A DNA stretch of 64,000 nucleotides from the NCBI GenBank assembly GCA_038380435.1, contig JAWZYU010000005.1:36912001-36976000 (forward strand). The letters run 5' to 3'. The stretch comes from Ryuthela nishihirai (taxonomy: Eukaryota > Arthropoda > Arachnida > Araneae > Heptathelidae). A program made the translations under genes and the position numbers. Below, piece by piece: positions 54,489 through 64,000 of the stretch (positions within the stretch are counted from its first letter, which is position 1; every line of letters starts with the position of its first letter). Under the pieces are notes generated by a model. The model saw nothing but the letters and a program-made list of their open reading frames with translations. It ran no database searches and was not told the origin of the DNA.

Positions 54489-54865
54489 CGAAGATCCAGG
54501 TGAAACCCAGAAATAGTATTTAGATGTTCACGTGGATTCGGTCCATACAGACACTATTTTTTAATAAATACTTTTATTCGTATTATTCGTTTTAATAAAT
54601 ACTTTTATTCACGCATTTATTCCTAGGATTCGTAGACGACAAACAATACGGATAAAGCAAAATTTTTGGATTAGAGAAAAAAGAATTAATGCAGTAAAAA
54701 ACCGATATTATTTTTTGGTTAGGGTCCATATTGACACCACTCACCTAACAAAAAATTAAGTGTATTGTTATGCATAAAAATATATACAATGAGAGAAAAG
54801 TTAAAATTGCATTGTGGTTGATTTGACACTTAAGCTCGTTGCAGGCCCTTATTTCAAATTAATAT
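54489..54865. other. AT-rich spacer
   Basis: TTTTAATAAATACTTTTATTC is directly repeated at about 54561 and 54589. Nothing else is seen. Confidence 0.5.
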
Positions 54866-55429
54866 TACAATGAATGGGCAAATTATTATTACACCACGAT
54901 AACAACATGCAAAGCAGAAATATCACATCCTGTGACGTGGGACGCTGAAACTGACAATGCCTATATATAAAGCATGTATCTGTGCATTGGAAAATAGTCA
55001 TGGAAAAGTAATCATGGGTAAAGGCAGCGATATAAGTGAGTTTGACCGTGGCCAGATAGTAGATGAGAGAAAGGCCAGTTGTTCAATCACTGCAACTTCT
55101 TAACTGTTGAGAATTCCATGTTAGACCGTCGCACGTGTACACCAAGACTACATGAAATGATACAAAAACTTCCAACCAGTGGGAGAAATGTGGATTTAAA
55201 CGTGCAATTGACTCTCGAGGTGAGCGCAGACTGTCTCGCATCATTACAAGGAATCACACAGCTACCATGGAGCATATAACGTTGTAATTGAATGAGGGTG
55301 TGTCCACAAGCTTAGGCGCAAAGACTATCCATCATACCATAGAAAGAATAGGCTATGCCAGTCGACGTCCACATCGTGTCCCCTTCTTAATTGCAAGGCA
55401 CCGAAAGATTAGGCTGCAGTCCTATCGCA

Positions 55430-55492
55430 AGGTCCAGGTCCTAATCCTAATCCAGGTCCAGGTCCAGGTCCTAATCGCAAGGTCCAGGCCTT
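55430..55492. repeat. short repeat expansion of GGTCCA / CCTAATC in the transposase
   Basis: Alternating GTCCAGGTCCTAATC and CCAGGTCCAGGTC units with CGCAAGGTCCAGG at both ends. It lies between the DNA-binding and catalytic segments, where related transposases have no such repeat. Confidence 0.85.
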
Positions 55493-55845
55493 TGGCAACT
55501 GGAGTGCAGAGGACTGGAAACACATCATCTGGTCTGACGAATGGCGGTTTCAACTCTATCACGCCGATCAGAGGGTGTGTGTATGGCGTAACCACATGAA
55601 GCGATGGACCCAGCTTGCTAAGTTGAGGTCGTACAGACAGGTGGAGGCAGTGAAACGATTTGGGGTGCGTTTACATGGGCTTCTTTGGGGTCCCTCGTAC
55701 CCATCGAGACCTCCGTCACTGGAAGAAGATTTGTGAACATTCTCTCCGACCATCTGTACCCATTTGTAATGATCACTTTCCGTATCAAGAAGCCATCTTT
55801 GAACAAGACAACACCACACACACCACATATTTTCCGAGTGGCGAC

Positions 55846-56243
55846 TGGATTGGATTGGATTGTTTTACCTCTGAGCGGCACTTTTTTGCACACCATGGGC
55901 TAAATGGCCAGGCTACAAGGACCCTGAAGGCTCAGAGAAGGTTGGGGGAGGGGACCCACTGGAATAGCTGTTGGGAGACAGATGGTAGCCTCCCGTCAAG
56001 GCCATCCAGCGTGTTCGTTAACGTGCACAGGGTATGGCTCTCCCGCACACGGGGGGCCAAGGCTTAACGTCCCATCCGACGGACGGCGGCCTTTTCAAGC
56101 CCATCGGTGTCCCCTACTGACCGTGGGCAGGGCGGGGAAATTTTGCGGAGATAAATCTCATCGCTGACCCAGCTGGAACTCGAACCTGGGAACTACAGAT
56201 TACGAGCCTGGCGCGCTACCGACTGAGCCCCCCCCCGTCCCCC
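55846..56243 (-). mobile_element. SINE-A inside the Tc1 transposase
   Basis: A perfect 11-bp TSD, CGAGTGGCGAC (55835-55845, 56244-56254). It is full length (398 bp with a long C run at the head end) and well conserved, hence younger than the Tc1 copy. Confidence 0.96.
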
Positions 56244-56784
56244 CGAGTGGCGACCAATTGGCTCCAGGAGCATTCAAGTGAGTTTACCACACTCGAATGG
56301 CCCCCTAAATCATCTGACCTCAATCCCATTGAGAATATGTGGGACGAATTGGAAAGATCGGTTCGAGCCTGCCAATCCCCACCAGCAACTGTGGATGCTC
56401 TACGACAGGCGATCCTCGCTTCATGGGCGGCAATATCATCTCCGTGTTTTCAATACCTCATTGAATCCTTACCAAGACGTCTGGCTGCTGTTTTGAGGGC
56501 AAAAGTTGGAGTAACAGGTGATTAGGTAGGTGTATATAATAATTTGTCTGTTCAGTGTATTTGAAAGTGTAAAAGATAGGATCCTTTGTGAAATCGTTAG
56601 TTATGTAACTAGGTTTGGATATTCACAAACTATATCAGGAGTTCAAAATACTTTACGTGTTGTGGTCATCGCTTTGAATGTTGCTTGATCATACCCCACT
56701 ATCTAAAAATGAAATTTTCCATTAAATTTCAATGCAATATAACTATTATTTTTTACCATAAATATTAGAGATCGGTAAAAGAAA

Positions 56785-57055
56785 CAGGGTTGTGTTGTTT
56801 TATCTTCAGGTAACAAGGATCTAGAGGATTCAGAGGAAGTTGGAGGAATGTGATCCACTGAATAGCTGTCAGAAAACTGACGGAAATCTTCCGTTAATGC
56901 CACTCAGAGTGTTCTTTAATATGCACAGAATATGATTCTCTTCTGTACATGGAGCAGCGGTTTGACGCTCAACGCTAACACAATCGGGGCTCGAACTTGG
57001 GAATTGCAGTATACGAAATTAACCTGCTACCGACTGAGCCAACACACAGCCTACC
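56785..57055 (-). mobile_element. SINE-A, decayed, middle deleted
   Basis: GGTTGTGTTGTTTTATCTTCAG to GTTCTTTAATATGCACAG, then a jump to GACGCTCAACGCTAACAC and a head remnant with GGGGCTCGAACTTGGG. Confidence 0.75.
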
Positions 57056-57072
57056 CCCCACCCTCCCAAAAA

Positions 57073-57455
57073 GGGCGGAGGTGGCTCAGTCGGTAGCGCA
57101 CCAGGCTCGTAATCTGCAGTTCCCAGGTTCGAGTCCCAGCTGGGTCAGCGTTGAGATTTATCTCCGCAAAACTCCCCGCCCTGCCCACAGTCGGTAGGGG
57201 ACACCAATGGACTTGGAAAGGATGCCGTCCGTCGTATGGGACGTTAAGCCGTGGCCTGTGTATGGGAGAGTTATATTCTGTGCACGTTAAAGAACACACT
57301 GGATAGCCTTGACGGGAGGCTACCATCTGTTTCCCAACAGCTGTTCCAGTGGGTATCCTCCCCCAACCTTCTATGAACCTTCGGAGTCCTTGTGACCTGG
57401 TCATTTAGCCCATGGTGTGCAAAAAAGTGCCGCTCAGAGGTAAGACAACTCAACC
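57073..57455 (+). mobile_element. SINE-A, full length
   Basis: AGGGCGGAGGTGGCTCAGTC to AGACAACTCAACCCC. Poly-C/poly-A flanks (CCCAAAAA left, CCCAAAAAAAA right) may be the TSD. It lies directly behind the decayed minus-strand copy. Confidence 0.93.
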
Positions 57456-58231
57456 CCCCCCCCAAAAAAAATGATGTTTTAACTTAAGTCATTAATGTCT
57501 TCTCAATGATTGCAAAATAAAAAATCTCCAGCAAAAGCTCCAACATTTAATGAAAGTTTTTGTCACCATGTGTTTTTTAAGTTATATTGCTTAATCGTCG
57601 TGTCCCTTAATTTGATTTATTTTCTTATTTAGTATCTTCTATCTGTATATTCGTGAGCTAGCTGTGCACTGTTTCCCAGATGCGTACCGAAGTGAGCACT
57701 GTGAAATGGTTTTGTTGCACCTTCGTCGCTCGACTCTCTTTGCATAGCACAGCGGTGAGGGTGTGAGACACAGAGAGGGGTGATGGTGAGAGGCAGAAAT
57801 AACGAAAGCAGAAAGAAAGTGGCATAGGAGCGGAGGATTCACGTTCATTTAAGGCGTCAAAACTGACATAGCTCTTTCTTAAAAACGCTAAAGGAGGAGG
57901 ATTCGGTCCTATGTAAAGCAGGTTATGTAGGCAGGGATTAGGAGTTTTAAGGTCCGTAAAGTGCTTTCTGTACGGAAAGTTCAGATTTCCACCTCATTAA
58001 TGTCAGTCGCATTGTGTCTAACAGACCCAGACGATGTCGAATCTCTTTTAAACGACACAAGCTAGGACTAATTCCTTCTCAGTACCTTTCAGCCCATTCC
58101 TTTACTATATTCTGGTGCAATTTGGCCTAGATACACTCATTGGTTATTTGACAGGACACATAATTGTGACGAATAAATCTCACAGACACAGCGTTCGTGA
58201 AACTATTTGGAGATATCAGATATATTGCGAT
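57456..58231. other. unassigned
   Basis: No gene or shared repeat. A purine-rich stretch occurs at 57765-57830. Confidence 0.45.
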
Positions 58232-59289
58232 ATCTTCAATTTTTGCTTCTTATTACAAAGATAAATGAACTTTATAAAGTAAGTTAAGATGAAAAATATT
58301 CATATCTACTGAATCAAATGCAATAATAGACATTTAAGAACTCATTTATCCGACACCCGTTTAAGCAACACTTAGGGGCTGGGATAGTCAGTCAGTAGCG
58401 CGCCAGGCTCGTAATCTGTAGTTCCCAAGGTCGAGTCCCGCCTAGGCCCATGTTGAGATTATCTCTGCAAAACTCCCCGACCTGCTCTCGGTCCAATTTT
58501 TATTATTTTTTTTCACTAATTTGAAACCTATTCTTATCATTGATGCACATATTAATCTATTTTAGGCAATAAATACCAGTCTTTTTTTAATTTCAGTAAC
58601 TAATATTTCACAGTTTTATAAGTGGGAATGACATCTAAGCATTTCTAAATACCGGATAAAAAAACAATCTGCTATGTATCGAAGAGGGTCTGCCTGATTA
58701 TTTCTAGTTTTTTCTGTTTACAGGATCCCCAAAAATTTTCCTTTCCATTTTCTAATCCAAATCTTCAATTTTTGCTTCTTATTACAAAGATAAATGAACT
58801 TTATAAAGTAAGTTAAGATGAAAAATATTCATATCTACTGAATCAAATGCAATAATAGACATTTAAGAACTCATTTATCCGACACCCGTTTAAGCAACAC
58901 TTAGGGGCTGGGATAGTCAGTCAGTAGCGCGCCAGGCTCGTAATCTGTAGTTCCCAAGGTCGAGTCCCGCCTAGGCCCATGTTGAGATTATCTCTGCAAA
59001 ACTCCCCGACCTGCTCTCGGTCCAATTTTTATTATTTTTTTTCACTAATTTGAAACCTATTCTTATCATTGATGCACATATTAATCTATTTTAGGCAATA
59101 AATACCAGTCTTTTTTTAATTTCAGTAACTAATATTTCACAGTTTTATAAGTGGGAATGACATCTAAGCATTTCTAAATACCGGATAAAAAAACAATCTG
59201 CTATGTATCGAAGAGGGTCTGCCTGATTATTTCTAGTTTTTTCTGTTTACAGGATCCCCAAAAATTTTCCTTTCCATTTTCTAATCCAA
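58232..59289. repeat. identical 529-bp tandem duplication
   Basis: 58232-58760 and 58761-59289 appear identical throughout by eye. Each unit carries a SINE-A head fragment (58375-58494 and 58904-59023; CAGTAGCGCGCCAGGCTCG, diverged box B AAGGTCGAGTCC) and an arm that recurs inverted at 60070-60355. Confidence 0.95.
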
Positions 59290-59342
59290 ATTACAATTAG
59301 GGGAAGCAGTATATTGAGTTTGGTGGTATAGCGTTTACCATA
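59290..59342 (+). repeat. ~45-bp sequence repeated at 60013-60062
   Basis: GGGGAAGCAGTATATTGAG..TTTGGTGGTATAGCGTTTACCAT here resembles GAGGAAACAGTATACCGAG..CTTGGTGGCTCCAGCGCTTACCAT there, in the same orientation on either side of the FB-3 element. Confidence 0.75.
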
Positions 59343-59344
59343 TA

Positions 59345-59916
59345 CACTGGCTTCCATAAATTAAGGAAAATCCCTATGTTAAGTCAATGGGAAGCTAACA
59401 TCAAAACTCTAGAACTACTAATTTTTTTTTGTTTTGAAAAATGTGATTGCAGATAAAGATTTCAATCAAATAAATCAATATCTCGATTTTCAACAATATT
59501 CGTTCAGTATTTAATGAGTTATGGAAGTCTGAATATTTAACAACAGCAATGCCAGTCTTAAGAAACTTATGCAAAACTGAAGAATAGTGAAAGAATACTT
59601 TACACAAAGTCCTAAAGTACAAACTTATTTTATTAAACACTTTGATACAATACTTATTATTACTAAGTTTTAATTAACTTCTGAAATCAATTTTTGTGGC
59701 TGGCATTGTTATCGCTAAATATTCAAACTTTCATTATTCTCATTAAATACTGAACAAATATTGTTGAAAATCGAGATATTGATTTATTTGATTGAAATCT
59801 TTATCTACAATCACATTTTTCAAAACAAAAAAACTTATTTTAGAAGTTATAGAGCTTTGACGTTAGCTTCCCATTCACTTAACATAGGGATTTTCCTTAA
59901 TTTATTTAAACCAGTG
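59345..59916. mobile_element. FB-3 foldback element, copy c (best preserved)
   Basis: The left end CACTGGCTTCCATAAATTAA and the complement of the right end (CACTGGTTTAAATAAATTAA) are flanked by TA (59343-59344, 59917-59918). Arms of about 215 bp share AGGAAAATCCCTATGTTAAG and CTCGATTTTCAACAATATTC; length is 572 bp. It defines the family's ends and fits Tc1/mariner-type targeting. Confidence 0.88.
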
Positions 59917-60069
59917 TAGAAGCAGTTCGTAACACTATTTAAAGGGGGTGGTTTTGTTGGAGGGGAGGGAAATTTTTGGGGGACCAAACTCTTTCTTTGG
60001 TCGAAGTTATGATTAGAGGAAACAGTATACCGAGCTTGGTGGCTCCAGCGCTTACCATTTAGAAACAAT

Positions 60070-60355
60070 TTCTACCGCTCTTTTAAGATGAAATTTTTTA
60101 AGGGGAAGGAAAATTTTTGGGGATCCTAAAAGCAGATAAAACTAGAAACAGTCAGGCAGATACTCTAAGATATATAGCAGATTTTTTTCTTGTCTGGTAT
60201 TTAGAAAGCTTTATGCTTCGATGACATTCACAAGTATAAAACGTGAAATATGGGAAGTTATTGAAAAAAAATATATGACTATTATTTGTTGCCTAAATTA
60301 GATTAATATGTATATCAATAATAAAAATATGTTTCAAATTAGTAAAAATAATTTC
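60070..60355 (-). repeat. inverted partner of the arm in the 529-bp duplication
   Basis: AAGGAAAATTTTTGGGGATCC with CTAGAAACAGTCAGGCAGA is the diverged complement of 58700-58745 and 59230-59275. The similarity continues (GTCTGGTATTTAGAAAGC, GCCTAAATTAGATTAATATG) to about 60355. The arms probably belong to an old foldback element that FB-3 copy c invaded. Confidence 0.78.
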
Positions 60356-61249
60356 ATAAAAACCTGACATATTATCATGTTTAGATTAAGAAACATCTAC
60401 GAGTCTGTGAGACTACATGTGATCTTCCGTGTTGCAATATAGGGCGCGACCGAAAAGTGGGGGGGGGGGGGGGGGGGGGTAAGTGAATGCCTGCAAAAGC
60501 AAAGCAGCATTCAAGCTATGATAAATTGATTGGAGAAAGCTTCAAATCATATCAAATTAAGCATTATCCATCAAAATGCTGAGCACAGCAACGGCCCATG
60601 GAATCAAGCGTATTCACATATTGTATATATCTATGTGTGAATATAGAAAGTGTAAATAAATGGGTGTGTGGTCCTGTACATGATGCTTTGGACATTTACT
60701 TCTTTCATCCAGTCCAACACGACATGTGGCACATGAGAAGTCTGACGGACATCGGAGCACGGACAACAATCCGCGGATCTGTGGATTGACTTAGAATCAT
60801 GGGTGAAGATTAATTAAGTGAAATAATTTAAAGGAAGAATTTAGGAGGAAGATTGGCTATAGACTTGATAAGATGTTGTTGCATAGTTGTGATTCTTCAC
60901 TGAGAGTTAGCTCATCTCATTGAAAAATATATTTCTTACCAATGATTATGAACTAAATATTATTTCTGACCGTATCATCGTTTTAAGATGCAATCCTTTG
61001 TTAGGTTATTGAAGAAGGAAACTGAGACACTAATTATAATAAAAAAATATATAATTCGGCATTTTCTTTTCTCATTTTCCTATTTCTCAACAGATTCGTG
61101 GCTAAGTTGACTTAGAAAAAGGTGATTTAGAAAATCTTGGCGAAAAGAAAATTTCGCTATTAACTCAATAAACCTTTTTATTGACGATCAGAAAATCCTT
61201 TCCTTTGAGGGACTTAATTTTGTTCTCTTCACACGAAACTTTAAAGAGA
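60356..61249. other. unassigned; poly-G tract
   Basis: A run of about 20 G lies at 60459-60479. A 63-codon plus frame (60598-60789) has no motif. No shared repeats. Confidence 0.45.
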
Positions 61250-62378
61250 AGTACATACAGTATTTTTCAAATTTGGATTCACTGAATTTGGGTAATATGT
61301 ATTATACAGTATTTTTCAAATTTGAATTCAGTTGCATTTGGGTAATATGTCACATACAATATTTTTCAAATTTGGATTCAGTTGCATTTGCATAATATGT
61401 CACATACAGTAGTTTTCAAATTTGGATTTATTTGCATTAGGGTAATATGTCACATACAGTATTTTCCGAATTTGAATTTAGTTGCATTAGTGTAATATAT
61501 CACATACAGTATGTTTCAAATCTGGATTCAGTTGCATTTGCGTATTATGTCACATACAGTATTTTTCAAATTTGGATTCATTTGCATTAGGGTAATATGT
61601 CACATACAGTATTTTTCAAATTTGGATTCAGTTCCATTTGGGTAATATGTCACATACAGTATTTTTCAAGTCTGGATTCAGTTGCATTTGGGTAATATGT
61701 CACATACAATATTTTTCAAATTTGGATTCAGTTGCATTTGCGTATTTGTCACATACAGTATTTTTCAAATTTGGATTCAGTTGCATTTGCGTATTATGTC
61801 GTATACAGTAGTTTTCAAATTTGGATTCATTTGCATAAGGGTAATATGTCACATAGTAGTTTTCAAATTTGGATTCATTTGCATTAGGGTAATATGTCAC
61901 ATACAGTATTTTTCAAATTTGGATTCAGTTGCATTTGCGTAATATGTCACATACAGCATTTTTCAAGTTTGGATTAAGTTGCATTAGGGTAATATGTCAC
62001 ATACAGTATTTTTCAAATTTGGATTCAGTTGCATTTGCGTAATATGTCACATACAGTATTTTTCAAGTTTGGATTAAGTTGCATTAGGGTAATATGTCAC
62101 ATACAGTATTTTTCATATTTGGATTCAGTTGCATTTGCGTAATATGTCACATACAGTATTTTTCAAGTTTGGATTAAGTTGCATTAGGGTAATATGTCAC
62201 ATACAGTATTTTTCAAATTTGGATTCAGTTGCATTTGCGTAATATGTCACATACAGTATTTTTCAAGTTTGGATTAAGTTGCATTAGGGTAATATGTCAC
62301 ATATAGTATTTTCCAAATTTGGATTCAGTTGCATTTGCATAATATGTCACATACAATAGTTTTCAAATTTTTGTGAAG
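61250..62378. repeat. satellite array, 50-bp unit, about 22 copies
   Basis: The unit reads CACATACAGTATTTTTCAAA, TTTGGATTCAGTTGCATTTG, GGTAATATGT. From about 61890 two unit versions alternate (CAAATTTGGATTC..TTTGCGT and CAAGTTTGGATTA..ATTAGGGT). This gives a 100-bp higher-order period with the second version at about 61966, 62065, 62165 and 62265. Translated frames are repeat artefacts. Confidence 0.95.
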
Positions 62379-62917
62379 TGTTTTCTAAAATTATTAGTAG
62401 AGGGTTAAACCTGAATAAATAGAAGGCTGAAAGCAGATCTTATCTGAAGTCAATAAACAAATGAACTCTAATGAAACAGCATTTGAAATCATCACTTGAC
62501 ACTCTTTTCCAAATAGCTAAAATTTAAATAATTTTCAGCGAGATGATTTCCATAAATGATTGAAAATGAAAAATCTGAAATTTTCCATCACCTTCTCATG
62601 CTTTCGAACTTGGGCGTGAAACCTTCAATTCGATCTCAGAAGGGACCACATACTGAGGGAAGTTTTTTGTTATCTGAGAATTTAGCAAACGAAGTACGTG
62701 TAATGATCACAGCATAGTTCAATCTCGTTAGGAAAAGGAGTGCCAAAAGAATTTCCACCGGAGAAAGAAAGAAAATAAAATAAAAATAATTATACAAAAT
62801 ATGCATATTTCAACTTCATTTGCGTATCCGAAAAGTGTGTAGGAATATTTGGTAGTATATTATGTCAAGAGGTTTGTTGTGCGGCATTATATTCATTTGA
62901 ATGCAAAAAAATTAACT
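62379..62917. other. unassigned
   Basis: No gene or repeat family is recognised. Confidence 0.45.
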
Positions 62918-63010
62918 TGTGAGGTGGTGAGAGACTCAGTCGTGCCAGGCTCGTAATCTGCAGTTCCAAGGTTAAGCTATGCCTGCATTGAGAGTTTCCT
63001 TGTTAATCCT
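62918..63010 (+). mobile_element. SINE-A head fragment
   Basis: GAGGTGGTGAGAGACTCAGTCG with GTGCCAGGCTCGTAATCTGC and a decayed box B (AAGGTTAAGCTATGC). The body is absent. Confidence 0.7.
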
Positions 63011-63711
63011 CTCTCTTCAATCGGTAGACAGCTTCTACCACAATCTCTGACTGGTAGAACGCTGTGAGTCTCTCTCATGTTCTGGTCTAATCATCGTATG
63101 ACGTTTGCCGTAAGGATGACGTCGCTTTGGAGAGCAATCAGTCGATGAGCGAGAAGCGATGCCATGACACTTTCCTATCAGCAGGTGCGCATCGCAAAAC
63201 TCGTTGGATGAGTAACTGCAACATTTGAAACGCACGTACATAGAAACACCCGCCTGACCTTTAAGTAGGGAAGCTTTGAATTCATCAATCATTTACGACG
63301 AGATTAGATTTGCATACGTTCATACGCCAGTATTGTTTTTCGTTCTTGCTATTTCGCTTTTCACTTTGCAATGAAGGGGATGCATGAACGCATTATTTAC
63401 AGGGAAAAGACAATTTTTTTAAATTTTGAAATCATTGTTCCACTTTATTTTTGCGACAAACTGATCTTAAAATATTTTTTACTTTAAAAAAATTGTAAAA
63501 TTGGTTATTCCCAAACTTAATCTAGAAGGAGACAAAATTAACTTCGACGAAGCCCAAATTCACTGAAAGGGTAGGGGGAGAGGATCAGCCAGTCAGTTCT
63601 CAAGCTTTAGAAAGGAATTTTTATAAGATTTTGCCTCCTGAAAATGGGATTCACTATCTTTTGGATGGTGATCACAGAATGAATAATCACACTACTGTAT
63701 CGTTGTGACTT
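63011..63711. other. unassigned
   Basis: No supported gene; the 85-codon minus frame at 63035-63292 is unrecognised. There is a short purine-rich stretch near 63565. Confidence 0.45.
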
Positions 63712-64000
63712 CAGTTGTTTTACCTCTGAGGGGCATTTCTTTTGCACACAATAGGTTAGATGGCAGGTCACAAGGACCTCAAAGGCTCAGGGAAGATTGA
63801 GGACCCACTGGGACAGCTGTTAGGAGACAGATGGTATGCTCCTGTCAAGGCCATCCAGCGTGTTCTTTAACGTTCAGAAGGCATGGCTCTTCGGTACACG
63901 GACCACGGCCTCCCGTCCAATCCGACAGACGGCGGCGGCCTTATACAACCCACTGGTGTCTCCTGCTGACCGAGGGCAGAGAGTTTGGCGAAGATAAATC
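63712..64000 (-). mobile_element. SINE-A, runs off the window edge
   Basis: Tail CAGTTGTTTTACCTCTGAGG to the linker GAAGATAAATC at the last base. The tRNA head would lie beyond the window. Confidence 0.9.

Larger units (their letters stand above)
55014..56525 (+). pseudogene. Tc1-type transposase, interrupted and frameshifted
   Basis: It would cut and rejoin transposon ends at TA. Start MGKGSDISEFDRGQIVDERK (ATG 55014). DNA-binding-domain fragments follow in other frames (KRAIDSRGERRLSRI, then TIHHTIERIGYASRRPHR). The catalytic core has NWSAEDWKHIIWSDEWRF (first Asp codon 55536-55538) and FEQDNTTHTTYF (second Asp 55807-55809). The SINE comes 37 bp after that codon. The frame resumes as ATNWLQEHSSE, then EWPPKSSDLNPIENMWDELE (Glu 56331-56333), ending AKVGVTGD and a stop. 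DD34E-type order is intact, but small indels enlarge the second Asp-Glu spacing. At least four frame breaks, a minisatellite insertion (55430-55490) and the SINE make it dead. Confidence 0.88.
54866..56559 (+). mobile_element. Tc1-type transposon, whole but dead, with a SINE inside
   Basis: The left end TACAATGAATGGGCAAATTA and the complement of the right end (TACACTGAACAGACAAATTA) match as degenerate inverted repeats with TA. Without the SINE and its TSD the element is about 1.29 kb, a normal Tc1 length. Confidence 0.82.

Noticed and set aside
61682..61942. 86-codon repetitive frame (FKFGFICIRVICHI repeats) resembling a membrane protein
   Set aside because: It is the 50-bp satellite read in frame; two units nearly equal 33 codons.
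61250..62378. CRISPR-like appearance of the 50-bp array
   Set aside because: No unique spacers, the entire unit is repeated, and the context is a eukaryotic genome.

Overview
This is an animal nuclear window with no host gene that I can defend. It is AT-rich and made almost entirely of transposable elements. The organism is most likely an arthropod, and my low-confidence guess is a spider or other chelicerate. The reasons are the very dense tRNA-derived SINEs, degenerate CR1/Jockey-type LINEs, Tc1/mariner and hAT relics, and two copies of an uncharacterised multi-copy gene family that I recall from arthropod genomes. There are no operons, bacterial signals, CRISPR arrays or intact long ORFs apart from one reverse-transcriptase ORF of 403 codons. 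The dominant component is one SINE family, here called SINE-A. It is about 385 bp, with a tRNA-like head carrying pol III boxes A and B, a conserved middle, and a 3' tail ending in CAACCCAACCC instead of poly(A). I count about 40 full, truncated or decayed copies on both strands, roughly a fifth of the window. Many have target-site duplications (TSDs) of 10-12 bp, and several are nested in older copies. A second, shorter SINE (SINE-B, about 200 bp, TATTT-type tail) has three copies. Layout: 1-15.4 kb holds SINE-A copies (four nested pairs between 0.7 and 14.8 kb), foldback elements (4.07-4.32, 4.6-5.1 and 7.9-8.5 kb), a minisatellite (6.4-6.9 kb) and an 80-bp piggyBac-like MITE (9.85 kb). 15.6-17.1 kb holds a broken copy of the uncharacterised gene family. 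18-25.8 kb holds more SINEs and the foldback family FB-1, including a 1.7-kb array of hairpin-rich units (22.4-24.1 kb). 26.5-29.7 kb is a decayed LINE on the minus strand, interrupted by a hAT-like element and a SINE-B. 31.7-36.8 kb is a Jockey-like LINE on the plus strand, interrupted by an FB-1 element and a SINE-A. 37.0-37.9 kb is a triplicated 300-bp repeat. 39.4-41.9 kb holds an FB-3 foldback element and a second, more complete copy of the uncharacterised gene family on the minus strand. 44.1-46.1 kb is minisatellite. 48.4-57.5 kb holds two Tc1 relics (one with a SINE in its transposase), a 1-kb palindrome made from a SINE, and more SINEs. 58.2-60.4 kb contains an identical 529-bp tandem duplication and another FB-3 element. 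61.25-62.4 kb is a 50-bp satellite that becomes a 100-bp dimer repeat. How the parts relate: the LINEs would have supplied reverse transcriptase for SINE spread, and foldback elements would have depended on transposases of Tc1/mariner, hAT or piggyBac type. All coding regions here are broken or lack key residues, so the window reads as a graveyard whose nesting gives a relative order of insertion. Coordinates of repeat edges are read by eye and may be off by a few bases unless a TSD is stated.
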